Source: Lachnospiraceae bacterium UBA7179 (lineage in GTDB: Bacteria > Bacillota > Clostridia > Lachnospirales > Lachnospiraceae). From it: a stretch of 45,335 bases of DNA. Shown here piece after piece: positions 17,379 through 25,417 of this stretch (positions are counted from its first letter, which is position 1; the number at the start of each line of letters is the position of its first letter). The stretch spans positions 1 through 45,335 of the forward strand of contig DKVL01000079.1 of the NCBI GenBank assembly GCA_002491195.1. Direction: 5' to 3'. A program made the translations under genes and the position numbers. The notes beneath the pieces are model-generated. The model saw only the letters and a program-made list of their open reading frames with translations, did no database searches and was not told the DNA's origin.

Positions 17379-19082
17379 ATGGCAAGTAAGATTTTGGTAA
17401 ATGTAGGGGTACAGCGGTTTGACAGAATAAGGGAACAGAAAGCCTTTTATATTGATAAGACAGATTTTATCAGGGAGTGGTGGGATGGCGGTACAGATGT
17501 TATGCTGATTACACGTCCGCGCAGATTTGGCAAGACTTTGAATATGAGTATGCTTGAGTGTTTTTTCTCCTGTCGGTACAAAGACAGAGGAGATTTATTT
17601 GAGGGGCTTTCCATTTGGAGTGAGGAAAAGTACAGGCAGTTACAAGGCACATTTCCTGTGATTTTTCTCAGCTTTGCCAATATTAAGGCGACAAAATATG
17701 AGGACATGGAGTATAAAATCGCTAATGTCATTGCTGAATTGTATGAACAGAACAATTATCTGCTTGAGGGAAATTTATTAAGTAAAAAGGAGAGGGATTA
17801 TTACGAAAGCGTATCTCCCCAAATGAAAGGGGCGGTAGCATCAGGCGCAGTCCACTCAATGTCGAATTTCATGCGGCGTTATTACGACAAAGATGTTATC
17901 ATTATTCTTGATGAGTATGATACGCCGATGCAGGAGGCATGGCTGTCGGGGTACTGGAATGAGGCGGTTGAATTTTTCAAGGGGTTTTTTAATAGTACAT
18001 TCAAGACAAACCCTTACCTTTGCCGCGGTTTGATTACAGGAATTACAAGAATTTCCAAGGAAAGTATCTTTTCAGATCTGAATAATCTGAAAGTGATAAC
18101 CACGACTTCCAGCCAATATACCACAGCGTTTGGGTTTACGGAGGAAGAAGTATTCAAGGCGCTTGATGATACAGGGCTGGGTGAGAAAAAACAGGGTGTA
18201 AAGGAATGGTATGACGGCTTTACGTTTGGTTCTTATTCTGATATTTACAATCCTTGGTCAATTGCGTCATTTATTGATAACGGTGGAGAATATGATACCT
18301 ATTGGGCAGATACAAGCGGAAACGGGCTTGTCAATTCCCTGATACGACAGGGAAATACGATAGTCAAAAGTGCGATGGAGGATCTGCTTGCAGGCAGGAC
18401 ACTGACTACAGAGTTAAATGAACAGATTGTATTCAGTCAGCTGGATGGAAGTACAGGCGCAGTCTGGAGCTTACTGCTTGCAACGGGGTACTTAAAGGTC
18501 GTAAGGCTCGAGCGGATCGGAGAGCGCAAAAAGAAGGTCTATACGCTGTCACTCACAAACATGGAAGTGGCAAGTATGTTTGAAGATATGGTGAAGGGCT
18601 GGTTTGGAGGAAGTACAGAGACAGCATATAATAATTTTATAAAGGCATTACTGATCAATGATGTGGATGCAATGAATGAGTTTATGAATAAGGTTGCACT
18701 GTACAGTTTTTCAAGTTTTGATATTGCTAAAAACGCGTCAGATGATGATGCACCCGAGCGGTTTTATCATGGGTTTGTATTGGGGTTGATGGTAGAGCTT
18801 GACGGAAGGTTTGAGATTACATCAAACAGGGAGAGCGGCTTTGGGCGTTATGATATCATGCTCATTCCAAAGGACAGGGAAAAGGACTGTGCCTATATCA
18901 TAGAGTTTAAGGTGCATAAGCCCATGAAAGAAAAAGACCTTGCCCAGACGGTTGCAAACGCCCTGAATCAGATTGAAGAAAAACTGTATGAGGCAAAACT
19001 GGTTGCAGATGGATTTGAGCCAGAAAATATCAGAAAGTATGGTTTTGCTTTTAAGGGGAAAGAATGTCTAATTGGGCAGTGA
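17379..19082 (+). CDS. AAA-ATPase-like / PD-(D/E)XK nuclease family protein, paralogue 4 (distant subtype)
   Basis: The 567-residue protein belongs to the same superfamily but to another branch. It has RPRRFGKT (46-53), Walker B DEYD in place of DEWD (178-181), and a C-terminal nuclease motif with D492 of GRYD, E509 and K511 of EFK, and the Gln-containing helix ALNQIEEKLY. The FYIDKTDFI opening and TRPRRFGKTLN core are typical for the large PF09820/PF08011 group in gut anaerobes. GGGGG about 9 bases before the ATG is the likely ribosome-binding site. It has its own promoter and stands between the Hsp90 operon and the cobalamin riboswitch. Function unknown. Confidence 0.85.
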   Translation: MASKILVNVGVQRFDRIREQKAFYIDKTDFIREWWDGGTDVMLITRPRRFGKTLNMSMLECFFSCRYKDRGDLFEGLSIWSEEKYRQLQGTFPVIFLSFANIKATKYEDMEYKIANVIAELYEQNNYLLEGNLLSKKERDYYESVSPQMKGAVASGAVHSMSNFMRRYYDKDVIIILDEYDTPMQEAWLSGYWNEAVEFFKGFFNSTFKTNPYLCRGLITGITRISKESIFSDLNNLKVITTTSSQYTTAFGFTEEEVFKALDDTGLGEKKQGVKEWYDGFTFGSYSDIYNPWSIASFIDNGGEYDTYWADTSGNGLVNSLIRQGNTIVKSAMEDLLAGRTLTTELNEQIVFSQLDGSTGAVWSLLLATGYLKVVRLERIGERKKKVYTLSLTNMEVASMFEDMVKGWFGGSTETAYNNFIKALLINDVDAMNEFMNKVALYSFSSFDIAKNASDDDAPERFYHGFVLGLMVELDGRFEITSNRESGFGRYDIMLIPKDREKDCAYIIEFKVHKPMKEKDLAQTVANALNQIEEKLYEAKLVADGFEPENIRKYGFAFKGKECLIGQ

Positions 19083-19102
19083 TAAGTTAGGATTATATTG
19101 GT

Positions 19103-19149
19103 ATTTCGCAGATTGCATTGGTAGGAATTGATTATGACAATAAGATATT
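19103..19149 (+). pseudogene. Remnant of the C-terminus of another nuclease paralogue
   Basis: Read from 19103, the bases encode ISQIALVGIDYDNKIF with no start or upstream frame. In the intact 43142 protein the same order occurs as ISQI, 17 more residues, then LLVGIDYDKK; the remnant joins the two with the middle missing. Nucleotides 19118-19139 match the 43142 gene tail (TTGGTAGGAATTGA) almost base for base. It appears to be a deletion scar of a lost gene. Confidence 0.6.
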
Positions 19150-19158
19150 TTTTGGTTC

Positions 19159-19186
19159 TTGACATCAGTTAAGAATGTGCTATACT
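19159..19186 (+). promoter_or_regulatory. SigmaA promoter of the cobalamin locus
   Basis: A perfect TTGACA (19159-19164) and TATACT (19181-19186) with a 16-base spacer stand about 30 bases before the first riboswitch stem. Confidence 0.8.
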
Positions 19187-19217
19187 GAAATCTGTGATTT
19201 GTTAAAAATTGAATAAT

Positions 19218-19448
19218 AACATTCAGGTGTCAAAACAATGCATTTTTGGATACAGGAAAATGTGCGTTGGTTTTGGTGAAAAGGGAAACAGGTGTAAATC
19301 CTGTACGAACTCGTCACCGTAATTAGGGAGCAGGAGCCGCGATATCACTGGGAACAAAGGGAGATCCTTTCCTGGGAAGATGGCCGATGCGATGGTCTGC
19401 TGTTGATGCAGACCACGATCTTTAAGCCGGGAGACCTGCCTGGATGTT
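19218..19448 (+). promoter_or_regulatory. Cobalamin (AdoCbl) riboswitch aptamer
   Basis: Closing stem P1 pairs 19218-19227 (AACATTCAGG) with 19439-19448. Between them are the usual landmarks: the GGGAA...GGTG..AATCC core at 19283-19302, the GTCACCG side, and the B12 box AGCCGGGAGACCTGCC at 19425-19440. A hairpin GTCTGC...GCAGAC (19395-19413) lies just before the box. The family binds adenosylcobalamin or related corrinoids and turns off downstream expression. It controls the cbiK-ABC importer genes and probably much of the cobalamin operon. Confidence 0.93.
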
Positions 19449-19550
19449 GTACAGGGACAAGATTTTGTCTCAGACCACGAGTAATTGGTTGTACGTTTTG
19501 ATTTGCAGGATCCCTGATTGATTCGGGTGTTTTGCAGTATTTTTTGTGTA

Positions 19551-19606
19551 CATAATAAAACCTTTACCGTGGTGTAGTAACTATGGTAAAGGTTTTTTAT
19601 TATGCA
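19551..19606 (+). terminator. Intrinsic terminator of the riboswitch expression platform
   Basis: AAAACCTTTACC (19557-19568) pairs with GGTAAAGGTTTT (19585-19596), extended outward by ATAATA/TATTAT with a small bulge, and the right arm runs into six T. It lies about 100 bases after the B12 box and before cbiK, the position expected for a transcriptional OFF switch. Which upstream segment acts as antiterminator cannot be settled by eye. Confidence 0.75.
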
Positions 19607-19714
19607 CAGGGGCACGTAAGGAAATGAGCAGCTTTGCTGCACGTGCCCCGCGCGACGGGCAGGGAAGAAGGTCATTCCCTTGCCCGATTATGAAAAGAAA
19701 AGAGGAGATTGCAT

Positions 19715-20998
19715 ATGAAAAAGAAATTGGTTGTCACTTTATTGGCGGGTGTTATGGCTTGTTCCCTGACGTTGACGGGGTGTTCCGGGGCGGATACGAA
19801 GCCTGCGGCAAACACGGCGCAGACGGAGGAAAATAAGACAGAGGAAACAGCGGCGGATTCAGCAAAAAGCGCTGGGGAGACGGAGGTTCAGACAGAGACT
19901 GCTTCGGCGGAGAGCGGGGCGGATCCTGATCAGAAGGCGGCAGACGAAGTGGCGGCCATGATTGACGCGATCTATGTACAGCAGAGAAATGATGACACAG
20001 ATGCCCAGTGTGCGGCAGCAAAAGCTGCGTGGGATGCACTGACAGATGCCCAGAAAGAACTTGTGGCGGGTGAGAATGCAGATCCGGATTATTTTGGAAG
20101 GGACACCGGTGATGCTTCCAGGGATAATCCGCGCAATCAGGATGAGATTGGCGAGAATGAGATTCTTGTTGTGAGCTTTGGGACTTCTTTCAATGGAAGC
20201 CGCGTTGATGATATCAAAGGGATTGAGGACGCGATACAGGCGGCGAATCCTGACTGGTCCGTGAGAAGAGCATTCACAGCGCAGATCATTATCAATCATG
20301 TGCAGGCGCGTGACGGCGAGTTGATCGACAACATGGAACAGGCGTTGGAACGCGCCGTTGCAAACGGTGTGAAGAATCTGGTGGTGCAGCCTACACATCT
20401 GATGCACGGTGCAGAGTACGACGAACTGATGGAGGCGGTCGAGGCCTATCAGGATCAGTTTGAGTCCGTGAAGGTTGCGGAGCCGCTTCTCGGTGAGGTC
20501 GGTGCAGATGCGGCTGTGATCAATGCTGACAAGGAGGCAGTTGCAGAGGCGCTTACAGAGGAAGCGGTAAAGAGTGCAGGATATGACAGTCTGGAGACGG
20601 CAAAGGAAGGGGGTGTTGCGTTTGTGTTTATGGGACATGGCACTTCCCATACTGCGAAGGTATCTTACAGTCAGATGCAGTCCCAGATGGCAGAACTCGG
20701 ATACGACAATGTGTTTATCGGTACGGTGGAGGGAGAACCTGAGGAAACTTCCTGTGAGGCGGTGATTAAGGCTGTTTCAGAGGCGGGCTATCAGAAAGTG
20801 ATCCTCCGCCCACTGATGGTGGTTGCCGGCGACCATGCCAACAATGATATGGCAGGGGAGGACGAGGACTCGTGGCTTAGCATGTTCAAGGCATCGGGCA
20901 GCTTTGACAGTGTGGATACACAGGTGACCGGCATGGGTTCCATTGAGGCGATTCAGAAGATTTATGCAGCACATACGGCGGACGTTATAGAACAGTAA
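19715..20998 (+). CDS. cbiK: CbiK-type sirohydrochlorin cobaltochelatase, membrane-anchored lipoprotein
   Basis: CbiK inserts Co2+ into sirohydrochlorin, the entry step of the anaerobic cobalamin pathway. Here it begins with a lipoprotein signal peptide (LTLTGC, C23), an Ala/Glu/Thr linker and an extra helical segment (about 70-125). The chelatase domain follows (about 145-425): ILVVSFGTSFN, PTHLMHG (H228, H231) and FMGHGTSH (H308), the metal-binding histidines of class II chelatases. ATG 19715 is preferred over TTG 19709 because AGAGGAG precedes it properly. Export puts the enzyme outside the membrane, unlike the cytoplasmic Salmonella enzyme; periplasmic CbiK proteins are known in Desulfovibrio. 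A role in cobalt or tetrapyrrole capture with the following ABC genes is an inference. Confidence 0.9.
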   Translation: MKKKLVVTLLAGVMACSLTLTGCSGADTKPAANTAQTEENKTEETAADSAKSAGETEVQTETASAESGADPDQKAADEVAAMIDAIYVQQRNDDTDAQCAAAKAAWDALTDAQKELVAGENADPDYFGRDTGDASRDNPRNQDEIGENEILVVSFGTSFNGSRVDDIKGIEDAIQAANPDWSVRRAFTAQIIINHVQARDGELIDNMEQALERAVANGVKNLVVQPTHLMHGAEYDELMEAVEAYQDQFESVKVAEPLLGEVGADAAVINADKEAVAEALTEEAVKSAGYDSLETAKEGGVAFVFMGHGTSHTAKVSYSQMQSQMAELGYDNVFIGTVEGEPEETSCEAVIKAVSEAGYQKVILRPLMVVAGDHANNDMAGEDEDSWLSMFKASGSFDSVDTQVTGMGSIEAIQKIYAAHTADVIEQ

Positions 20999-21025
20999 GG
21001 AACTGCTCAGAAATTAACTTTATTA

Positions 21026-21183
21026 AGGAACTGTTAACAAATTACTCCTGATATTGCTTGTCTTTTTCTCCGATAGCACTACTCAAAAATCAGTTACATA
21101 GCCCGCTATGCGCCTGATTTTTGAGTAGCACTCTCGAAGAAAAATCCTGCGCACTATTCAGTAGTAATTTATTAACAGTTCCT
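21026..21183. repeat. 158 bp MITE-like foldback element
   Basis: Termini AGGAACTGTTAA at 21026-21046 and 21163-21183 form 21 bp inverted repeats with one mismatch. Inside, 21080-21093 pairs perfectly with 21114-21127 and CATAGC with GCTATG at the tip, so almost the whole element folds into one cruciform or RNA hairpin. It contains no ORF. It fills the gap between cbiK and the next lipoprotein gene. A partial TAAGGAACTG copy at 20996 supplies the cbiK stop codon. Confidence 0.8.
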
Positions 21184-21200
21184 AAGAATGGAGAATTACT

Positions 21201-22163
21201 ATGAAGAAAAAAATGGCAATTGCCGTCATGCTGTTGTCCGCCGCAATGCTTGGCGGATGCAGTGCAAAGAGTACGGTATCGGAGCCAGAAACGGCTGCTG
21301 ATGCAGGGCTGTCGTCGCCAGAGCGTACTGCTGCGGAAGAAAGTACTGTGATCGGGGAAAGCGCTGTTATAGGAGAGAGTGCTGTCATAGAGGAAGACAC
21401 TGCTGCGGAGACTGCGGGAGACGCAGAGACATCTGAAATATCAGAAGTGTCCCAGGAGGCAGTGCTGCCGGACGGGACATACACTGCAGAGTTTCAGACG
21501 GACAGCAGCATGTTTCACGTCAGCGAAGCCTGCGATGGCAAGGGCACGCTGACTGTTGCGGACGGAAAAATGACAATCCATGTTTCCCTCGGCTCCAAAA
21601 AGATATTAAATCTCTATCTGGGACTTGCGGAGGATGCAGCAAAAGACGGTGCAAAGTTGCTACAGCCAACAGTGGACACTGTCACATACAGCGACGGCAT
21701 GACAGAGGAGGTTTACGGTTTTGATATTCCGGTTCCAGCGTTGGAGACAGAGTTTGACCTGGCGCTGATTGGCACAAAGGAAAAATGGTATGATCACAAG
21801 GTCAGTGTATCGAATCCGGTGGCGTTGGAAAGCGGGATGCAGAATCTGGCTGATGGTACCTATACTGTCGCGCTTACTTTTGAGGGTGGAAGCGGAAAGG
21901 CACAGATCTTATCGCCTGCGACGGTTGTTGTCACTGATGGAAAGGCAGTTGCAACTGTGCAGTGGAGCAGTCCGAATTATGACTATATGCTGGTCGGCGG
22001 GGATAAGTATCTGCCAGTGAACACAGAGGGGGACTCTGTATTTGAGATTCCGGTGCTGGCGTTTGATGAACCTATGGAAGTCATTGGGGACACGGTGGCG
22101 ATGAGTAAACCGCATGAGGTGGAATATACGATAACATTTCATTCGGACACGATCAAAGAGTAA
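21201..22163 (+). CDS. Two-domain beta-rich lipoprotein, probable ligand-capture protein of the importer
   Basis: The 320-residue protein has a lipobox (MLGGC, C20) and a linker with an imperfect triple repeat (ESTVIG/ESAVIG/ESAVIE). Two homologous beta-sandwich-like domains follow (about 92-210 and 214-320), each opening with DGTYT and ending with a conserved P(V/L)ALE- or MSKPHE-type segment. The second has SSPNYDYMLVGGDKYLPV, reminiscent of the Tyr-rich ligand loop of NEAT-like haem-binding domains, but I cannot confirm that family. Its place between a membrane-anchored CbiK and a BtuF/FhuD-like binding protein, under a cobalamin riboswitch, points to binding of a metal, corrinoid or tetrapyrrole at the cell surface. 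GAATGGAGAA precedes the start. Confidence 0.65.
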   Translation: MKKKMAIAVMLLSAAMLGGCSAKSTVSEPETAADAGLSSPERTAAEESTVIGESAVIGESAVIEEDTAAETAGDAETSEISEVSQEAVLPDGTYTAEFQTDSSMFHVSEACDGKGTLTVADGKMTIHVSLGSKKILNLYLGLAEDAAKDGAKLLQPTVDTVTYSDGMTEEVYGFDIPVPALETEFDLALIGTKEKWYDHKVSVSNPVALESGMQNLADGTYTVALTFEGGSGKAQILSPATVVVTDGKAVATVQWSSPNYDYMLVGGDKYLPVNTEGDSVFEIPVLAFDEPMEVIGDTVAMSKPHEVEYTITFHSDTIKE

Positions 22164-22195
22164 GGATCTGACAGAGCAAACGGGGGCGAAACAGG

Positions 22196-23410
22196 ATGAC
22201 AAAAAAGAGAGCCGTGTCGATCATAATAAGCAGTCTGGCTTTTTGGGGGCTGTGGGGCTGCGGCAGCGCGCTGTCTGATTCCGGAACAGATTTGGCAGGC
22301 AGCTTAGGGACAGAAGCAGAATACAGATCAGATATCGATTTTGATGGAACACTGGAAAAGACAGCCGGTCTGGTCTATAAGGGCAGTATGGAGCTGCAGT
22401 ATGCCGAAAACTTCACAGTCGATTACTATGAGGGTGGTTATGTCCTGCTGACAACAAGCATGGATGGAGCGCAGTTTTTCATCGTACCAGAAGAGAAGGA
22501 AGTGCCACAGGATCTTGAGCCGAATATCGTGGTGCTGCGTCGTCCGGTAAAAAATCTGTATCTGGTCGCTTCCTCTGCAATGGATATGTTCTGTGCATTG
22601 GACAGCCTGGATGCGATTACGTTTTCCGGACAGAAGGAGGATGGCTGGTATATCGAGGCTGCGAGAGAGGCGATGGCCAGAGGGGATATCGTGTATGCAG
22701 GCAAATATAATAAACCCGATTATGAGCTGATCGTATCTGGAGACTGCACGCTTGCCATAGAAAACAGGATGATCTCACATTCTCCGGAAGTCGTTGAAAA
22801 ACTGGAGGATTTTGGCATTCCTGTCATGATCGATTATGCGAGTTATGAGTCGCACCCGTTAGGGCGGGTAGAGTGGGTGAAATTTTATGGAGCACTGTTA
22901 GGCAAAGAGGAGGAAGCGGAGAGAATCTTTGCCCGGCAGGCGGCAATCCTTGCACAGGTGGCAGCCGATGAAACGATTCCAGAGACAAAACAGACAGTCG
23001 CATTCTTTTTCATTACCTCTAATGGTCTGGTGCAGGTGCGCCAGTCGTCGGATTATGTTCCTAAGATGATAGAGCTTGCCGGCGGCAAATACATCTTTGA
23101 TGATTTGGGGGATTCTGACACAAAACGTTCCACCATGAATATGCAGATCGAAGAGTTTTACAATAGTGCAAAAGAGGCGGATTTTCTGATCTATAACAGC
23201 TCGATCGACGGCGGTATCGACAGTGTGGAGGAACTTCTTGGCAAGTGTGGGCTGCTCGCTGATTTTAAAGCTGTGAAGGAGGGAAATGTCTGGTGTACGA
23301 CAAACGATCTGTATCAGCAGTCTCTCTCAATTGGTTATCTGATCGAGGATATCCACAGGATGCTTTTGGGGGAGAAGGATGATATGCATTATCTGTTTTC
23401 CCTGGATTAA
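22196..23410 (+). CDS. ABC importer substrate-binding lipoprotein (BtuF/FhuD-like)
   Basis: The 404-residue protein has a lipoprotein signal (GLWGC, C22) and the two-lobed class III binding-protein pattern used for corrinoids, haem and siderophores: VVLRRPVKNLYLVASSAMDMF in lobe 1, a long connecting helix near HPLGRVEWVKFYGALLGKEEEAE, and the lobe 2 signature QSSDYVPKMIELAGGKYIFDDLG. It is followed by permease and ATPase genes, so it is the capture component of the importer. The cobalamin riboswitch upstream suggests a corrinoid or cobalt-linked substrate, although family members also carry iron complexes. Confidence 0.88.
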   Translation: MTKKRAVSIIISSLAFWGLWGCGSALSDSGTDLAGSLGTEAEYRSDIDFDGTLEKTAGLVYKGSMELQYAENFTVDYYEGGYVLLTTSMDGAQFFIVPEEKEVPQDLEPNIVVLRRPVKNLYLVASSAMDMFCALDSLDAITFSGQKEDGWYIEAAREAMARGDIVYAGKYNKPDYELIVSGDCTLAIENRMISHSPEVVEKLEDFGIPVMIDYASYESHPLGRVEWVKFYGALLGKEEEAERIFARQAAILAQVAADETIPETKQTVAFFFITSNGLVQVRQSSDYVPKMIELAGGKYIFDDLGDSDTKRSTMNMQIEEFYNSAKEADFLIYNSSIDGGIDSVEELLGKCGLLADFKAVKEGNVWCTTNDLYQQSLSIGYLIEDIHRMLLGEKDDMHYLFSLD

Positions 23411-23463
23411 TGTATTGCGCCTACATATTACTGACTCGGTCTTAGAAAGGTGATGCGATTTGT

Positions 23464-24501
23464 ATGTTGGAAAATAGAAAACACAGAAGATATCGCTATG
23501 CGATCGCTTATATTGCGCTTGGCGTTGGCGTCATTGTTCTATTTGCGCTCAATGCCTGCATCGGGAGTGTGAGGATCGCATTGCCGGATATAGTGAGGAC
23601 GTTTGCCGGTTGGAGAGAGGATCAGACGATCACAAGGATCTTGTGGGATATCAGGCTGCCAAGGGCGGCAGCTGTCTTGATTCTTGGCGGGGCACTGGCG
23701 CTTGCCGGCTATCTGTTACAGACCTTTTTCAACAATCCGATCGCGGGACCGTTTGTGCTGGGAATTTCCTCTGGGGCCAAGATGGTGGTGGCGCTTGTGA
23801 TGGTTTTTTTGCTGGGAAATCCTGCGGGGAAAATTGTCAGGCTGACTTCTGTAGTGATGATCCTGGCGGCATTTGCCGGCGCAATGCTGTCAATGGGATT
23901 TGTGCTTGTGATGTCGCGCAGGGTTCGCAGCATGTCTATGCTGGTGGTCAGCGGCGTTATGATTGGTTACATTTGCTCGGCGGTTACAGAATTGGTTGTA
24001 ACCTTTGCCGACGATGCAGACATTGTCAACCTTCACAACTGGTCAAGGGGCAGCTTTTCTGGCATGACATGGGAGAATGTATGGGTTATGGCGGTGGTGG
24101 TCATTGTGACATGCGTGTCAGTTTTTATGATGTCAAAACCACTTGCTGCTTATCGGCTGGGCGATGCGTATGCGCAGAATATGGGTGTGGATATCCGTCT
24201 CCTGCGTTTGTGTATCGTAATATTTTCCAGTATTTTATCAGCGTGCGTTGTGGCATTTGCCGGACCAATCTCCTTTGTTGGGATCGCGGCGCCGCATCTG
24301 GTCAAGAAGCTTCTGGGAACTGCACAACCGCTCTGGATGATACCTGCGTGCTTTTTGGGCGGAAGTGTATTTTGTCTGTTTTGTGATTTGCTTGCGAGAA
24401 CGCTGCTTGTGCCGACAGAGCTAAGTATCAGCACTGTGACAGCAATTTTTGGGGCGCCGGTGGTACTCTGGGTGATGTCAGGCAGGAAGAGGGCCGCCTG
24501 A
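23464..24501 (+). CDS. ABC importer permease (FecCD/BtuC family)
   Basis: The 345-residue protein has about ten hydrophobic segments and the FecCD family signatures: RLPRAAAVLILGGALALAG, NPIAGPFVLGISSGA near residue 90, and GPISFVGIAAPHLVK near 265-279, the cytoplasmic loop that contacts the ATPase. It would form a homodimer as the membrane channel. GAAAGGTGA stands before the start. It lies between the binding protein and ATPase genes in the usual order. Confidence 0.93.
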   Translation: MLENRKHRRYRYAIAYIALGVGVIVLFALNACIGSVRIALPDIVRTFAGWREDQTITRILWDIRLPRAAAVLILGGALALAGYLLQTFFNNPIAGPFVLGISSGAKMVVALVMVFLLGNPAGKIVRLTSVVMILAAFAGAMLSMGFVLVMSRRVRSMSMLVVSGVMIGYICSAVTELVVTFADDADIVNLHNWSRGSFSGMTWENVWVMAVVVIVTCVSVFMMSKPLAAYRLGDAYAQNMGVDIRLLRLCIVIFSSILSACVVAFAGPISFVGIAAPHLVKKLLGTAQPLWMIPACFLGGSVFCLFCDLLARTLLVPTELSISTVTAIFGAPVVLWVMSGRKRAA

Positions 24502-24552
24502 CGGGTAAAACCGCAGGCTGGCCGCTGGAGAATTTCGGACAGGAGGAGTCTT

Positions 24553-25365
24553 ATGGACGGTTATCTGGATAACTATTACTTCCGCGCAGAGCATGTATGT
24601 GTGGGATATGACAAAAAGCCCGTGATCCGCGATCTTGAGGTTGCACTGCCAAAGGGGGAGATCCTAACGCTGATCGGCCCAAACGGTGCGGGGAAATCAA
24701 CGCTTTTAAAAAGCATTGCCAGACAGCTGCAGTTGATTGGAGGAGTGGTGTATCTGGATCAGACAGAACTGACACGAATGTCAGGTGCAGAGCTCTCGCA
24801 GCGTATGGCAGTGGTCTTTACGGAGCGGATCAGGACAGAGCTGATGACCTGTGAAGATGTCGTGGCTACAGGCAGATATCCATATACCGGGCGCTTAGGC
24901 ATCCTGTCCAAAGCGGATCAGGAGAAAGTGGAAGAAGCAATAGAGCTGGTTCATATACCAGAACTGAAACAGCAGGATTTTACGAAGATCAGCGATGGGC
25001 AGAAGCAGCGTGTGATGCTTGCGCGCGCGATCTGTCAGGAGCCGGAGATTGTGCTGTTAGATGAGCCTACCTCTTATCTGGATGTAAAGTATAAACTTGA
25101 ATTTTTGTCTCTATTGCTGGAACTGCGGGATAAGAAACGGCTCACGGTGATCATGTCGTTGCACGAACTTGAGCTTGCAAGACTGGTATCCGACAAGATC
25201 CTTTGTCTCAAAGGAGAAACGGTCGAGCGGTATGGCACGCCCGGGGAAATTTTTAAGACTGGTTTTATCGAGCAGCTTTTTGATATTTCGCAGGAGAGCT
25301 TTGCGGGAAATGAAAAGCTGCTGGCGTATATTAAAAATTTGGGCAGTATTGAAACGGATCGTTGA
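24553..25365 (+). CDS. ABC importer ATPase (FecE/BtuD-like)
   Basis: Walker A GPNGAGKST (42-50), signature ISDGQKQR (146-153; Asp replaces the usual Gly of LSGGQ, seen in some family members) and Walker B IVLLDEPTS (D170, E171) are all present, followed by the switch His in MSLHELELA. At 270 residues it has the normal length. GGAGGAG precedes the ATG. It supplies energy to the permease upstream; the three genes form a complete type II importer. Confidence 0.93.
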   Translation: MDGYLDNYYFRAEHVCVGYDKKPVIRDLEVALPKGEILTLIGPNGAGKSTLLKSIARQLQLIGGVVYLDQTELTRMSGAELSQRMAVVFTERIRTELMTCEDVVATGRYPYTGRLGILSKADQEKVEEAIELVHIPELKQQDFTKISDGQKQRVMLARAICQEPEIVLLDEPTSYLDVKYKLEFLSLLLELRDKKRLTVIMSLHELELARLVSDKILCLKGETVERYGTPGEIFKTGFIEQLFDISQESFAGNEKLLAYIKNLGSIETDR

Positions 25366-25417
25366 TAGGGTGTAAGGAACAAATTGCATCCGATCAGGAA
25401 ACAGGTGGAGGGATGAC

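Noticed and set aside
19859..20650. Antisense frame of 263 codons opposite cbiK
   Set aside because: Shadow of a strongly recognised chelatase gene; no start signal or motif.
21026..21183. Insertion sequence with transposase
   Set aside because: The element is only 158 bp and has no coding capacity; at most a non-autonomous miniature element.
23610..24386. Same-strand alternative frame inside the FecCD permease gene
   Set aside because: The permease frame shows all family signatures; the alternative is Cys/Gly-rich nonsense without a ribosome-binding site.
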